Shown: positions 25,401 to 36,970 of the stretch, one piece after another
Numbering within the stretch: position 1 is the stretch's first letter
How the letters are laid out: each line of letters begins with the position of its first letter
From: Nematopogon swammerdamellus
Lineage: Eukaryota > Arthropoda > Insecta > Lepidoptera > Adelidae
Reading direction: 5' to 3'
Assembly: GCA_946902875.1 (NCBI GenBank)
Contig: OX336349.1
Coordinates: forward strand, 11,927,891 to 11,991,890
DNA: 64,000 nucleotides
The notes under the pieces: generated by a model
Told to the model about the DNA's origin: nothing
The model's input: the letters and a program-made list of their open reading frames with translations, nothing else
Databases searched by the model: none
Position numbers and translations under genes: made by a program

Positions 25401-25484
25401 TGTGTAAATAGTTTCACAGTTTTTAAGTCAATTGCTTATAAGTAAATTAATTCCTCCAACTACATTCTAGCAGCCACATTCTCC
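22401..25484. other. Non-coding AT-rich sequence with repeat tails
   Basis: No gene is supported. A GGCATTAAGTCCGCC repeat tail occurs at 24828-24900, and a short CTAGCTGTG...GCTCCGCTCGCG family G piece near 25229-25262. A CGCCAGGTAAGG near 23776 is donor-like, but no coding sequence adjoins it. Confidence 0.4.
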
Positions 25485-25860
25485 ATCTACATCTGGGCAT
25501 CGGTTTCTCTTGCGAGAGGTCCGACGTTCAAATTCGGTCGGCGTCTAAGTACCAATGAGTTTTTTCGGATGGAAACATTTACGTGTATACCAACACCTAG
25601 TGTCTCACCGTTCGGAACCGGAGTAAAACTGTAGGTCCCTTCCATTGCCCCTTACTAGGTGGTAGGCTCAAATTGTAGCTGGCTTGATACCATCGTACCG
25701 GATGTAAAATGGCCGCATAGCAGCACCGGCTGTGTTCTCTTCCAGTACAATATAGCCAGTAATCCAAAGGGAAGTCACCTATCATCTCTGAGGTGATATT
25801 GGATTGTTGCTTTGGCCTGTCTGACTCAGTCATCCTTAACGGATATAATAACAAACAAAA
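25485..25860 (+). mobile_element. SINE-B, nearly full length
   Basis: Runs from the tRNA-related head (GGGCATCGG, GCGAGAGGTCCGA, a decayed B box) through TACTAGGTGGTAGGCTCAAA and GATGGCCGCATAG-like sequence to GACTCAGTCATCC and an A-rich end. Confidence 0.85.
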
Positions 25861-25943
25861 AAAAACAAAAAACTGCATACACATCTTACCGCTCAGTTCT
25901 TATGATAAGTGCATAGGATGCATAGGTAGTTAGGCACACACTA

Positions 25944-26030
25944 AGCATTAAGCTCGCCTATTGTACCTAAAAAATTGTTTTTGCCAAATTTGTGTTCAAG
26001 TACCTATTTTTTTTATTACAACATTTGTAT
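25944..26030 (+). repeat. GGCATTAAG-type LINE-like tail (family H)
   Basis: Reads AGCATTAAGCTCGCCTATTG, the start of a 3'-tail sequence also seen at 24828, 30730, 35708 and 46718. It is probably the end of a non-LTR element, by inference. Confidence 0.4.
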
Positions 26031-26106
26031 GTTATAGTCATATGAACATACATACAATGAGACGGCATACGTGAGTTTTATAACATGTTTTAAATACAAT
26101 GATCAG

Positions 26107-26225
26107 TGAGCGCGGACGCCCCGCGGGGCGCTGGCGGCACCCGGGCGCGACCCCCGGGCTCCCGGGGCGCTGTCGCGGACCCCTCACGCGCCCCGCCGCC
26201 GCCCCGCCGCCCTGTCCCCGTCTAG
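26107..26225. other. Isolated CpG-rich island
   Basis: About 120 bp of very high GC with several CCCGGG and CGCG sites, in sharp contrast to the AT-rich flanks. Neither strand shows a convincing protein. It is not part of a repeat family I can recognise in this window. Confidence 0.6.
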
Positions 26226-26382
26226 ATGCACCTTTAATCAACCGCCGCATGTGGACGCTGCTTTATGGAATGCAAATGCGGCGAAGTTATCTATGGGTTT
26301 GGTAAAGAGTTGAATTGCGAATTAATGTTTTGAGAAGAATTACATTTCGAGGGGTAGCAGCTATTGTTAAAATCAAATCAAT

Positions 26383-26485
26383 TGGGTGTTGTGCTGTAAT
26401 TTACCAGAGTTCTTGCAGCACAACACCGATTACTCTGCTTACCCCGATTTTCGGGATTCAGCGTGTGTGATATGTATGTATGTAG
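26383..26485 (+). repeat. Repeat family C copy with full hairpin
   Basis: GGTGTTGTGCTG at the left and CAGCACAACACC at the right form 12-bp arms, followed by GATTACTCTGCTTACCCCG and the CAGCGTGTG end. Confidence 0.85.
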
Positions 26486-26606
26486 CAGCTATTGCTATGC
26501 AAGAATTTAGATTAATAATTTTATCTACAAACAACGTCAGTAATGTTGCACTAGTTATTATATAGGGAATCGCGTAAGATTAATAATATTTCCCGTGTCG
26601 TACGGC

Positions 26607-26610
<4 letters not shown>

Positions 26611-26641
<31 letters not shown>

Positions 26642-27008
26642 GAACCTGACACGGTTGGCTACATCACCTACAACATCCGTGATGTCAGCCCATAACACAG
26701 GGTGAACTAGGTGCCATGTCAGTGCTTCCCTTCATTTCATGTCGGCTACACTAAACTGGACGGAAAACACGAACTATTTACATAGCCGTTTCGACCGACG
26801 TTTCGTTCAGTGCGGTGGTACCAACCCGGCCGGGATAAACCCTACCACCTAGTAAAGTAAGAAGGGAAGGGACCTACAGTTTAACGTGGAATCCGAACCA
26901 CGGTCAGCCTCCAACGGTCGAGCGGTCACCCATCAAATCACTGACCGCGCTCAGCGTTGCTTAATAACAGTTGACTAACCAACCGCGCCACTGAGCTACC
27001 GAGGCTGA
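26611..27008 (-). mobile_element. SINE-A, full length
   Basis: Antisense copy from a 28-base poly-T through CCATGTCAGTGCTTCCC, the GGTGGTACCAACCCGGCCGG core and the GGAATCCGAACCACGG inverted B box to the GAGCTACCGAGGCT end (inverted A box). Confidence 0.95.
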
Positions 27009-27014
27009 CGAATT

Positions 27015-27107
27015 TTCTTATCCCTTAGTCGACTTTTACGACATGCGACGGGGAGAGATGCAGTGGGGCTATTCTTTTTAAGTACCGACCCCACACGGTA
27101 CATATAT
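27015..27107 (+). repeat. Repeat family E copy
   Basis: CCCTTAGTCGACTTTTACGA, GGGGAGAGATGCAGTGGGGC and GTACCGACCCCACACGG in order. It lies directly against the SINE-A head. Confidence 0.8.
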
Positions 27108-27333
27108 GGAAAATATGGAACGGCCTTCCAGTGAGTGTGTTCCCTGCTACTGGGGATCTTCAAAAGGCGTGTCACTAAATTAGACGACGACGTTTTTGTC
27201 CGCCTCATAGCTTGCATGGCGCCTCTCTGAGCGTGGTTTCGCGAAGAGTGGTGTTATTGGCTGTGTCTGATCTTCCGTTCGAGTATTGGGCACAGACAAC
27301 AGCGCCGGCTGACTATAAAAAAAAAATGTAAGT
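27108..27333 (+). mobile_element. LINE 3' end with A-tail (family D)
   Basis: The first 50 bp read NGLPVSVFPATGDLQK in one frame, similar to the C-terminal end of jockey/R1-type ORFs. The shared untranslated part then ends GCCGGCTGACTATAAAAAAA. Confidence 0.6.
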
Positions 27334-30300
27334 TTGTAATGGTTATTAAAGAGGTTAAATAACGATTACATTAAGAGTATCAATAAAGCCTAGTCAAATC
27401 ACTTCTTTAGTTTCATAAACTTTTTTTATTTTCATAAAACATATTATTACAACGAAGAAGTGCCTTGGTTGTAAGTTTTATGAATATATATTACATTTGT
27501 TAAAGCTTTTACCGCAATTCGACAATTATATTTGATAACGAAATATATATTTGTGATAAATATATGTATTTTTTTTATTTCATGTCTTCCGAACGTGTCT
27601 TTTGATCCAAGCGACCGATTAGTTGTGGTCTCTGAGCCATTTCTTTTTGTAGTTGTCCTAAGAGTTTCATCACCTTTGTATTGTGCTGTGTGGTTATTAA
27701 CAATAGCCGCATAATGTTCGGCATCGATACCCTTTTCTTCGGGCTCGATTGTGTTATGAAGTGTGGTTACGAGAGGATGAGTGGAGGAATGCGGGGTTCG
27801 GATTCCGGTGGATAGAATGTGAGGTGGTGTATTGTTTGAATTTGTTACATCTAAGTCTATATCAATATTCTTGAAAAAAACTGCAAACTTACGCAGGTTA
27901 TTTATGGAATCAAATATATGTTCAATAAATGTATCGTCATATTCAATAAATTTATTGGGTAAAATTAGATTTATTAATAGATTAATGAGATGATCTAAAT
28001 TATCTATTATTGATTCGTGACTTTTTTCGAATCAAAAAAATGTAAGTGTAGACATTTTATTATTTCCCGTAATAAACAAGTGCATAATATTTTTCTGATT
28101 ACAGCACAAAAACTGCGAGGAAGCAAAGAAGAAATTGCCAGTTCGCCGCAAAAACAATTACACAATTATACAAATTGTTAAAAAACCAGTAGATACGATA
28201 ACATGAAGTTTTTGATGGATATAACTTCCAGTCGTTAGCAAAATAAAATGAATCCTTAAAAATAAACATAATTATAAAAGGTACTAATGTTGCAATAACT
28301 GTATTATTGCCATTATATCAGTCGGAAATAAGTTCAAATTATATACCTGCACATTGCCAACTGACCTGCCCCAATGATCGACATAAATTTAATTTGTGAC
28401 TCTAAATGTGTTCGTGATACAAATAACACAGTAATTGTAAAATCAATGTGTGTACATCTTAATCCACCTAAATTAAAACGCAGAAAGGCACCGTTCTCCT
28501 ATAATGGACCTAGGCAATTTTATCCTTATGCCTTATTAGTTTAAGTTCAAATTCAAACAAATAAGAATTTCGGGATGATCAGCTCGTGAGTTAATTCGCT
28601 CATTATGTGATTACCTCCCGCCTGGCCAGTGGTTTACAAATGCAGTTTATTTACATTTGTTAATGTAATAAAATCGACCGAGTAATTATTCAAGTTACGG
28701 AAGTGCGCATAAAAGGAAATGATTTGGGTACCTACTTGAAAATATTTTTTTTAGTTCCTAGTGGAAAACTCGTCTAAATTCAAAATTAAACATTAACAAT
28801 TTGAAAACTACCCGATGTAGTCTTTTACCGTAGATAGGTACTAATATTTCATATTTGTATGAGTACATAGGTAATGTTATAATGTGGTTTATTTACTGAA
28901 ACGATGTGAAAAGGCTCCTGTCAGGCCGGCATGGCATTCAAAATCCCCTTGCATCACAGAATGTCCAAAGAGATCGTTAGACACCTACTTGTAGGTGAAA
29001 CGATGCCACATATGGCGTTATCCATAAAACAAATTGTTCGAAGACCTGTATTGCATCCGTACGCATAGACATAATTTCATGATTTCGGTATGCAATCGGA
29101 AAACATGTAACTAACTAGGTATACGTCCCTATCCGAAATTCTAAACAAAAAGCATAAACAAATTATGATTGAAAATGCATTAAATGTTAATAAAATGTTT
29201 GGAAAACAATATCTCGTTTTGTTTAATTAAACTATGGAAATAAAATCCATAATGAAGGTTCGACGTCGATGATGCGACGCCATCTGTTGGAGAATTTGTC
29301 TTAAAATGTATAGAATACGAGAAAACAGCGGCCGTTGTATTTCAACATTAGTGCCAATATTAAAATTAAGGATAGAAATTTTTAATTAAAATTCTCAATG
29401 TGATACCAAACAACAGTCTCTTGACACACCGATACTGAACTCGTGTTAGGTCAACAGCGCGATAAGTCGACACACAAATGAAGTTTGTTAAATGGCAAGT
29501 ACGTACACGTGTAGCACCTAGTCATCTATTCTGTGACCTAGTTGCTACAGAAACAAGGAGTAATGGGTAGATATCACCGGATTAGTGTCTATGAAAACAT
29601 ATTGTTAGAAACCAAAAATGACATCATGATGAAAGTTGTAGAACAAAAGTTGTTCCATTTATTATACAGAATCAGTAATAAGGGCGTGTTAGTAAAAGTC
29701 GCACTCGTTATATATAAACTGTTGGCGAGCCCAAGTAAGAGAAATTAGTAAATGTGTTGAATTTCGTTGAACTTTCTCTATCCCTTAATTAAAGACTCTG
29801 GACCCTCACTGAACGATAGAGAAGATGAGTACTGTGGCACTGATATTAACAAATTATTGTTAAAAGCCATAAAAAAACACTTGAGATGAAAAGATTCCAC
29901 TGTACTTGTTTTATCAAAATATCTTTTATACATTCATGTGGTGTTCACACTAAGTGTATTATTGAACCTGTACATTTTGTCCTTATGTAATTGTGTAAGT
30001 ACTTAGTACCTACCTAGGTATTTAATTCACATTCTAATAATATAATAAAATTATCCAGCACGCGCGGCGTGCTTGAAGACCTGCCTGCGAACTTTAACCG
30101 TTTCTATTTAGTGTTTGCAGTATGTTATTTTATTTTCAATACAAATTCAACTAATTTTGTTCCTTAATTTTTTTCCATTTAATTGAATTTTCCTAATTAC
30201 TCTGCCAAGGGAATCAGAAAATAAATGTATGATAGTGTCCGTGGTCAGATAAAATAAAATGACGATGGGCACATTTTTGTGTCCGTGGGTAGATCAATCT

Positions 30301-31570
30301 AACAATGCAGTTTGTCCACGAATACTGATCGTATTAATTTAGTGTTCTTTACATTTTATATAATTGTACGTAAAACTTATGTACATAAATATTTCGAATA
30401 AATATGAAAATATACTTTAAAAAAAATTCTACTAGTATGATTGGTTCAATCGAACTTGGTCGATCTAAAAGCAGTCGACCTTTCGCACGCCAACCGATGT
30501 GTGCCCAGTGTGTTATTAAGTAAATGTAGGTACTAAGTATTAATAATATGGGTGAACTAATTTTGTATTAAATATTCATTCGGAACAGTAAACACAAATC
30601 TCGGGCTTTATAGCGGCGCTGTTGAGGAAGCGCTCTTGATTAATTCAAGAATACATTATGTGGAACGGAACCAAAACATAAAAGAAAAACTGTACGTCCA
30701 TCGGCTTTCCTGGAAGAAATTGCCAAAGATAATAAGTCCGCCCTTGCGTTAAGTGGCATAAAGTGTAATTAAAAAAAAAATTGTGGAGAAGGATTAGGTA
30801 TATACTTGCATTTTAAGACTACAGAAGATGATTCAGTCTACCTTTGCTTGCTTTGGTTAAATATTAGATAAGCTGAACTTTTATTAATGCAATTAAAATT
30901 ATTAATAGTTAATTATTTTGCAAGTAATTAACGGGCACTACAGACAAATTCTTTTCTAGAACGAACATTTTACCTATAAAATGTATACTCGTCTAAATAA
31001 TATCACACGTAATGAATAGATGCGCACTCTTATATTGAGTGGTCCAATTTAAAACTAAGTTTTTTTGTCAACGAATATCATAACCGTGTCCCCGAGGTAC
31101 CCTTTACTCAAAAACGTCGAGAACGACGATTACCGCCTTATTTATATGAAAAGGGGGCAGTCCTCGTTATTGCCCTATTTAGTAGGTATGTTTGGAGAAA
31201 AAAGAAGCGGTCTAAATGACCCCGCTCGGGCAAGTCAGGTTGTTTTTGTATAAAAGCTAATAGTTGGGTGCGGAACTTGGGACGGGCTCCCACGGCATCT
31301 AAAAGCTTCTAAAATAAGACTTTTTTTGAGAATGCAAAAAAAGATATGAATATTTACGAAATCATTTATATCTGACTGACCTCTCCTGTCAGGGGTATAC
31401 CGACATTAAGTTGGTGGGCACAGTCTAAGGCCCGCTTCCTAGTGTTACCTATCACCCGTAGGTAGGTACCTACTAACCGTCCATCACCCGTAGGTTCAAT
31501 GGGTCAGCAGAGTAGCCAGTCCAAACCAGGGTTTTGGGAATTGGATGGAATTGGGAAAACTAATGAGTCT
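27334..31570. other. Non-coding AT-rich sequence
   Basis: The longest stretch with no recognised gene or young element. It contains a dispersed repeat at 28932-29017 (shared with 46934), a family H tail at 30730-30775 and a CGCCATCTGTTGG motif near 29280. Short open frames such as 29542-29748 show no family features. Confidence 0.45.
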
Positions 31571-31581
31571 TACATGGTTAG

Positions 31582-31589
31582 TATTTATT

Positions 31590-31624
<35 letters not shown>
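31582..31624. repeat. (TTTA)n microsatellite
   Basis: About ten TTTA units, interrupted once near the start. Confidence 0.95.
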
Positions 31625-31639
31625 GTATTACTTGGCGCA

Positions 31640-32345
31640 GTCTATAAACTGTGTAAAACTGTAGGTCCCTTGCCCCTTACTCTGGGTAACTCAAATTGTA
31701 GCTGACTGGTACCAACTTAACTTACTGGATGTAAGAAAGATGTCCGCATAGCAAATGTGAGTGAGCCTCGATAGCTCAGTGGTGCAGACAGTCGACTGTC
31801 GCCTAGTGTCGCTATTGATGGTTAAGCAACGCTGGGCCGGTCAGTTCTTGGATGGTTGACCGCTCGACCGTTGGAGGCTGACTGTGGTTCGGATTCCACG
31901 TAAAACTGTAGATCCCTTCCCTTCTTACCTTACTAGGTGGTAGGGTTCAACCCGCCCGGATTGGTACCACCGTACTGAATGAAATGTCGGTCGAAACGGC
32001 CATGTAAATAGTTTGTGTTTTCCGTCCAGTTCAGTATAGCCGGCACGATTGAAGGGAAGCACTGACATGACATGGCACCTAGTTCACCAGTTGTTATGGG
32101 CTGACATCACGGATGTTGTAGGTGATGTAGCCAACCTTGTCAGTTTCCATCAAAAAAAGTAGCCTCGCTGTCTGTCGCTCCGTTCTGCTTTGCTCCGGTA
32201 TAGCCAAAAATCCAAAGGAAAGCTTCGGTATGGCATCTACCTTATCGGAGATGATATTGGCTGCTCCGACCATCCAATGTTTTGTTTGGTGCTTGTTGTG
32301 TTGCTATGTGCTTTGGCTCCTTTGACTCAGCCGGATTAGATAAAA
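31640..32345 (+). mobile_element. SINE-B copy split by a SINE-A insertion
   Basis: SINE-B sequence at 31640-31763 (TAAAACTGTAGGTCCCTTGC to GTCCGCATAGCA) resumes at about 32161 (GCCTCGCTGT, GGTATAGCC, TTATCGGAGATGATATTGGC, GACTCAGCCGGATTA). The gap is exactly filled by a full SINE-A. Confidence 0.85.
31764..32158 (+). mobile_element. SINE-A, full length, nested
   Basis: Has an A box in GATAGCTCAGTGGTGC, a B box in GGTTCGGATTCC, the shared TACTAGGTGGTAGGG...TTGGTACCACCG core, AGCACTGACATGACATGGC and an A-rich tail. The insertion interrupts an older SINE-B in the same orientation. Confidence 0.95.
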
Positions 32346-33284
32346 CATTTTTAGATGTTCTAGGAATACTGCCTATAGTAAATAAATTATAACTACATAT
32401 CTACGTATTTTCATTAAATGTATTAATTAGGAAACTTAACATCTAACTTTACATACACATAGAAGAAATAATTATATCAGACCAATAAAACTTCACGTTT
32501 TATATAAATTATCTATATCTAAGTATGCTTGTACTGTACGAGTACATCTTAGAACTAAGTATATATTTACGAATGAGAAAATTTTCGTACAGAAGCAAAA
32601 AATAAAAATAAAAAATTGTATAAAAATTATATTGTCTTTAATGGAAAGTGTTAGATGTTATTACGTAAAAAGTTGTAGGTACCTATGGTATTTATGTTAA
32701 TACAAACCCTTTGCTTGTATTATGTTTCTATGTGGTAGAACTTTTTGGGTCACGCGAAATACATAATCTTCCTCTTAAATCATTATTTGGAAAATTGTGT
32801 AACACAAAGAGAAAATGAAAAGCGGCCAATGCAAGCATAAATAACGAAGGTCGACACGTAGGTAACCGCGCATACTTAATTAGGCCTGAAAAGTAGGAGG
32901 CAAATAAATACCTCGATTTATAACCACATAAAGAGACAACAGACCTAAAGAGCTTCTTAACCGATGCTTTATAACCCAGAGGTAAAGGATTGAGTCGTAA
33001 ACGGGGGAGTCTTAATAAAATTAAGACATTTTAATTAGATGCCCCTATTTTGTCCGGCGAAGTAGCTAATTAATTTGGGTCGTCGGTGGTCTAATTTTTC
33101 ATAATGAAGGGCCCACAATTAAAACGGATTTGCGACGGTGCATCGTTAAGTAATAAACAGTTTATGCGTATACAGCGCCGTTGATTATTTCGTAAGAAGT
33201 AGGCATGCCACCGATGCCTTGACGAGGTTCAATTCTCTTGGGTATATGTAGGTATATAAAACCAATTTTAGTTTCAGTTTACTT
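32346..33284. other. Non-coding AT-rich sequence
   Basis: No gene or recognisable element. Confidence 0.4.
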
Positions 33285-33582
33285 AGAATAGCCCCACTGC
33301 ATCTCTCCCCGTGTATGTCGTAAAAGGCGACTGAGGGATATGACTCCCTTCTTATATTACTAGGTGGTAGGGTTTAACCCGCCCGCGTTGATACCACCGC
33401 ACTGAATGAAACGTCAGTCCAAACGGCTATGTAAATAGTTTGTGTTTTCCGTCCAGTTCAGTGTAGCCGGCACGACCGAAGGGAAGCATTGCCGTGACAC
33501 CAAGTTCCTCCGGTGTTATGGGCTGACATTACGGATGTTGTAGGTGATGTAGCCAACCGTGTTACTTTCCATAAAAAAAAAA
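33285..33582 (+). mobile_element. Composite SINE: family E antisense fused to the SINE-A body, copy 2
   Basis: Same architecture and same junction as the copy at 16532, including ACTCCCTTCTTATATTACTA. It starts slightly later within family E and ends in an A-run. Confidence 0.85.
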
Positions 33583-34182
33583 CTTACCTACGTTCAATTT
33601 TAAGCTAATTTCTCTTGGGTATTTGATTTGGTACTTATAAGTTTAAAAACTCTATTTGTATTCGCTATAAGTTACGGCAGTGGTCAACACTTGTCTTGGC
33701 AGGACACAAATACTCGTAGATACGAGTACCTTAAAACAACGTATTTTTCTCTATAATAGGTACTAGCTGCTCCCATGGTTTCGCCACATGTCGAACTTTC
33801 AATAAAAAATAAAAACGACCGTGCAATTAGTTTCAGCTGACTTCATTCATGGACTTATCTTATAAATTTTAGTTAACAAGCATAATTGATATCCGACTTA
33901 GCTATCGTAGAATAACCAAAGCACAATTAAAATCTCCAAGTTTGCCTGCGCAGGAGTCGCGGTCGTGACTAACCAATCGGGACAAGCCTGTCCACTCCGT
34001 CGATGTTAGACAACTGGCTAATGAACTGACGTGACGTTAGCAACTCAGTTCTTGTGGGAATCCGGCTCGAAGGACCAAGCTGCAACATTTGATCATCAGT
34101 TTATTTTTTTATTATAGTACTAAGCATGTACTCGCTTTATATTTCTTCATTTTATAGATGCAAAGCCAAAATAAAGAGAAAA
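33583..34182. other. Non-coding sequence
   Basis: No gene seen. A GC-richer patch lies at 33945-34075. Confidence 0.4.
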
Positions 34183-34265
34183 AATTCATCCCGACCAGGA
34201 TTCGAAACCGGAGCTCTGACATGAGCCGCCAAGGCGTTACCAATTTCGCTACCGGGTCGATCGGA
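34183..34265 (-). repeat. tRNA-derived SINE remnant
   Basis: The minus strand has GTAGCGAAATTGGTAACGCC (A-box region) and GGTTTCGAATCCTGG (B-box region). The acceptor arms do not pair properly, and a T-rich SINE-like sequence follows, so it is not a functional tRNA gene. Confidence 0.6.
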
Positions 34266-34424
34266 CATATTTGGCATCGGACACTATAAGTTGACGAATT
34301 TGAATTTGAATAATTATCAGCTTTTGACCTATGAAATACAATAATACTGGTATTTTAGCATCAGCTCGATAAAACGTATTTCATCGGCTACATAGGCAGA
34401 GCCATACTACTCTATGGGGGGAGC

Positions 34425-34840
34425 GGCGGGTGGTCGGAGCGATGTAGATGTAGGACTGTGACTTTGATCTCAAGGTTCGAGGTTCGAATCCGGCCGACAT
34501 GGCGATGTACACCAATGGCTTTTTCTGGCTAAAAATTAACGTAAAATAAGCGTAAGCGTAATAAGCGTACCACCTGCTGCTTCACAGTTCGAAATCGGTA
34601 TAAAACTGTCGATTACCTCGCCCTTACTAGGTGGTAACTATAAGTTCAAATTGTAGGCGACTGGGTTGATACCACCGTAATAGACGAAAGACGCTGCAGC
34701 TTAGGCTGTGTTTGTCCAGCATAGTCGTCAGTCCAAAGGGAAAGTCTTTGGAATGGTACCTCGTCGGATGTTGGCTGGTACAATCATGTCCTCTGGCCCC
34801 ACTTGACTTAGCCAAACTTATCGGATTTAAAAAACAAAGG
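34425..34840 (+). mobile_element. SINE-B, diverged full-length copy
   Basis: A B box GGTTCGAATCC near 34483, then the GTACACCAATGG, CTTACTAGGTGGTA and GGGTTGATACCACCGTA blocks, and an AAAAAACAAA end. More diverged than other copies, so probably older. Confidence 0.8.
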
Positions 34841-35937
34841 TAATATGCATGCGCTAATACAATTCGCACGACCAGCTCGATCACGGTTTTTTTACACTTC
34901 ACCTATGGTTCAACGAATCCGTCCAACGAAATAATTGTATGGAATTTTAGCACCAAGTCGCCAACTAAACGCGCTGCATATTCTCTTTTCTACTTACAAT
35001 AATGAGACAAAATTTAACGAACAGATGGGGCAGAAGACGTCGGCGTCCATAGACACAAAGGGGAAATAAAATGGGGAATGATTTCTTGCGGCGGCATTGT
35101 CTAATCAACTCGATGGTAGGATCAATCCTATAGGATGCGCAAGCACACGGAGACGAGCATCTGCGCACGAGTCTATAAAACGTTAAAAAAAGGTTTCTCT
35201 TTATTATAAAAAGCCGTGAATTGGGGTCGTTAGCGCTGGAGGCATTGAATTAGAGAATTGGTTTTTGCTGTTGTTTTAAGTTTATTTGTAACATTGGTGA
35301 AAATAAAAAATATATATATTAATTAGATATCTATATTACCTATGTAGGTACTCATTGTATACACTTTTTAAGCGAATTTATTGCAAAATGACATTTCTTT
35401 AGACAACTTTGTGTAACATTGAGTGTGACAAGGTTCTCCGGGCATTACAGTGAAGTGCGACTAGACGCGATTGCCGAGTCAAATTGGTGCCCAATCTAAA
35501 AGACTTCTCTTACGATCTAAGGAAGCATTCGCATGATACCTAGTTTGTATGTTTATTATATACATATATTATATATGCTTATTAAATTATTTATGTAGTT
35601 TTCGTATGTAGTTTATCATACATATTTCTTTACAGTCACAAACTATTCTTGTTCGCCTGCATGTATAGGTAATTCTCCCACATCCCAAAGGTTCGTTAGA
35701 ATAGAATACCTCGCGGCATTAAGCTCGCCTGGGTTACCTCATCATCATCATCAGCCTGTATCGGTCCACTGCTGGGTTACCTAATTTTTATTAATTGGTA
35801 TTCAATAAAGAATATATACATTACAGTAGAGGAACATGAGTAGCCGGTCTCGGTAAGGTAAAAAAATAAAAGATGGGAATTTATGGGAATTTTGAATGGA
35901 CGTAAAGTATTTCCATTGTCGGGCACAAAAGTTGTTG
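34841..35937. other. Non-coding sequence
   Basis: No gene is supported. A short CATCATCATCATCAGCCTGT...GTCCACTGCTGG repeat piece occurs at 35741-35777. Confidence 0.4.
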
Positions 35938-35945
35938 GATCGGAC

Positions 35946-36122
35946 CACAGAGCACGGAACGCCCCCCGCCCGCGCCCCCTACTAGAGGCGCCCTGAGCGC
36001 GATTCCTTACAACGGCGTTGAAGCCTGTAGGCGTGGCCTATGACATTCATATGTGTGTTGTGCGTGTGCATTTGTTTTGTGCGTGTGCCTAACTTGCTCC
36101 TCTTTGTGTGTAGTGTCGATAC

Positions 36123-36168
<46 letters not shown>

Positions 36169-36267
36169 GAAGCGCTAGTAGCACTGCGTCCAGTTATTGG
36201 GTTTCAAATATTATCGCTTAGGGCGCCTCTAGTAGGGGCGCGGGCGGGGGGCGTTCCGTGCTCTGTG
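35946..36267. mobile_element. 322-bp hAT-like MITE with 8-bp target duplication
   Basis: Long terminal inverted repeats (35946-36000 and about 36213-36267) begin CACAGAGCACGGAACGCC and match over about 55 bp with two differences. Each end is flanked by GATCGGAC (35938-35945 and 36268-36275). An 8-bp duplication and CA-starting inverted repeats are typical of the hAT superfamily. The interior has an (AC)n tract and no transposase. Confidence 0.9.
36125..36165. repeat. (AC)20 microsatellite
   Basis: About 20 AC units inside the hAT-like MITE. Confidence 0.95.
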
Positions 36268-36816
36268 GATCGGACTGTGGCGGCAAAATGAACATACAGT
36301 CAGGACGCTTGCACAAATATTGGCTTAGCATTGAAACGAGTACGTTGCGTCGGCACCTTTCCAATCTCTATCTCTTGTGATAAGGAGTTCACGGGAAAAA
36401 CACAAATACTTATGCACCAATCCAATACAGCTCCGTCGTGTACGAGTATGAAGTAGGTATATTATGTCTGTCTGTGTATAACTATTTAAGTATTGAATTA
36501 TATTTCTTTTCAGTAATATTAAAGATTTGTAACTATAAGTACTACCTACTTATGTATAAGGTACTAACAAAACATTGTGACTTGCGAAGTTTGTTTGTCA
36601 GTTTTTCTTTGAATTTAAATAGAACTGGCGGAATTTTCGACATATTCAAGAGAAGGTTCCCTTTTTTCGTAAAAAAATTATCCGAGCGTAGGAACGTCCT
36701 ATGGATGAAATTATTTGGTAAACAATAATACATTCAAATAGTTCAATTAATACTCAACTCCCACAAATATTTAAGATTTGATCTGCGTGACATATTTTCT
36801 GAGAATTGTACATACA

Positions 36817-36970
36817 TAGGTAGGTACCCACCCACCTACCTAGGTGGGTACCTACCTACCTACCTAGGTGGGTACCTACCTACCTACCTAGGTGGGTACC
36901 TACCCACCTACCTAGGTGGGTACCTACCTATCTACCTAGGTGGGTACCCACTACCCACCTTATACCTACC
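36817..36970. repeat. 24-bp palindromic minisatellite
   Basis: CCTAGG sites recur at 36839, 36863, 36887, 36911 and 36935, exactly 24 bp apart. The unit is built from CCTAGGTGGGTACCTAC-like sequence, so each unit holds overlapping palindromes (CCTAGG, GGTACC). Confidence 0.9.
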
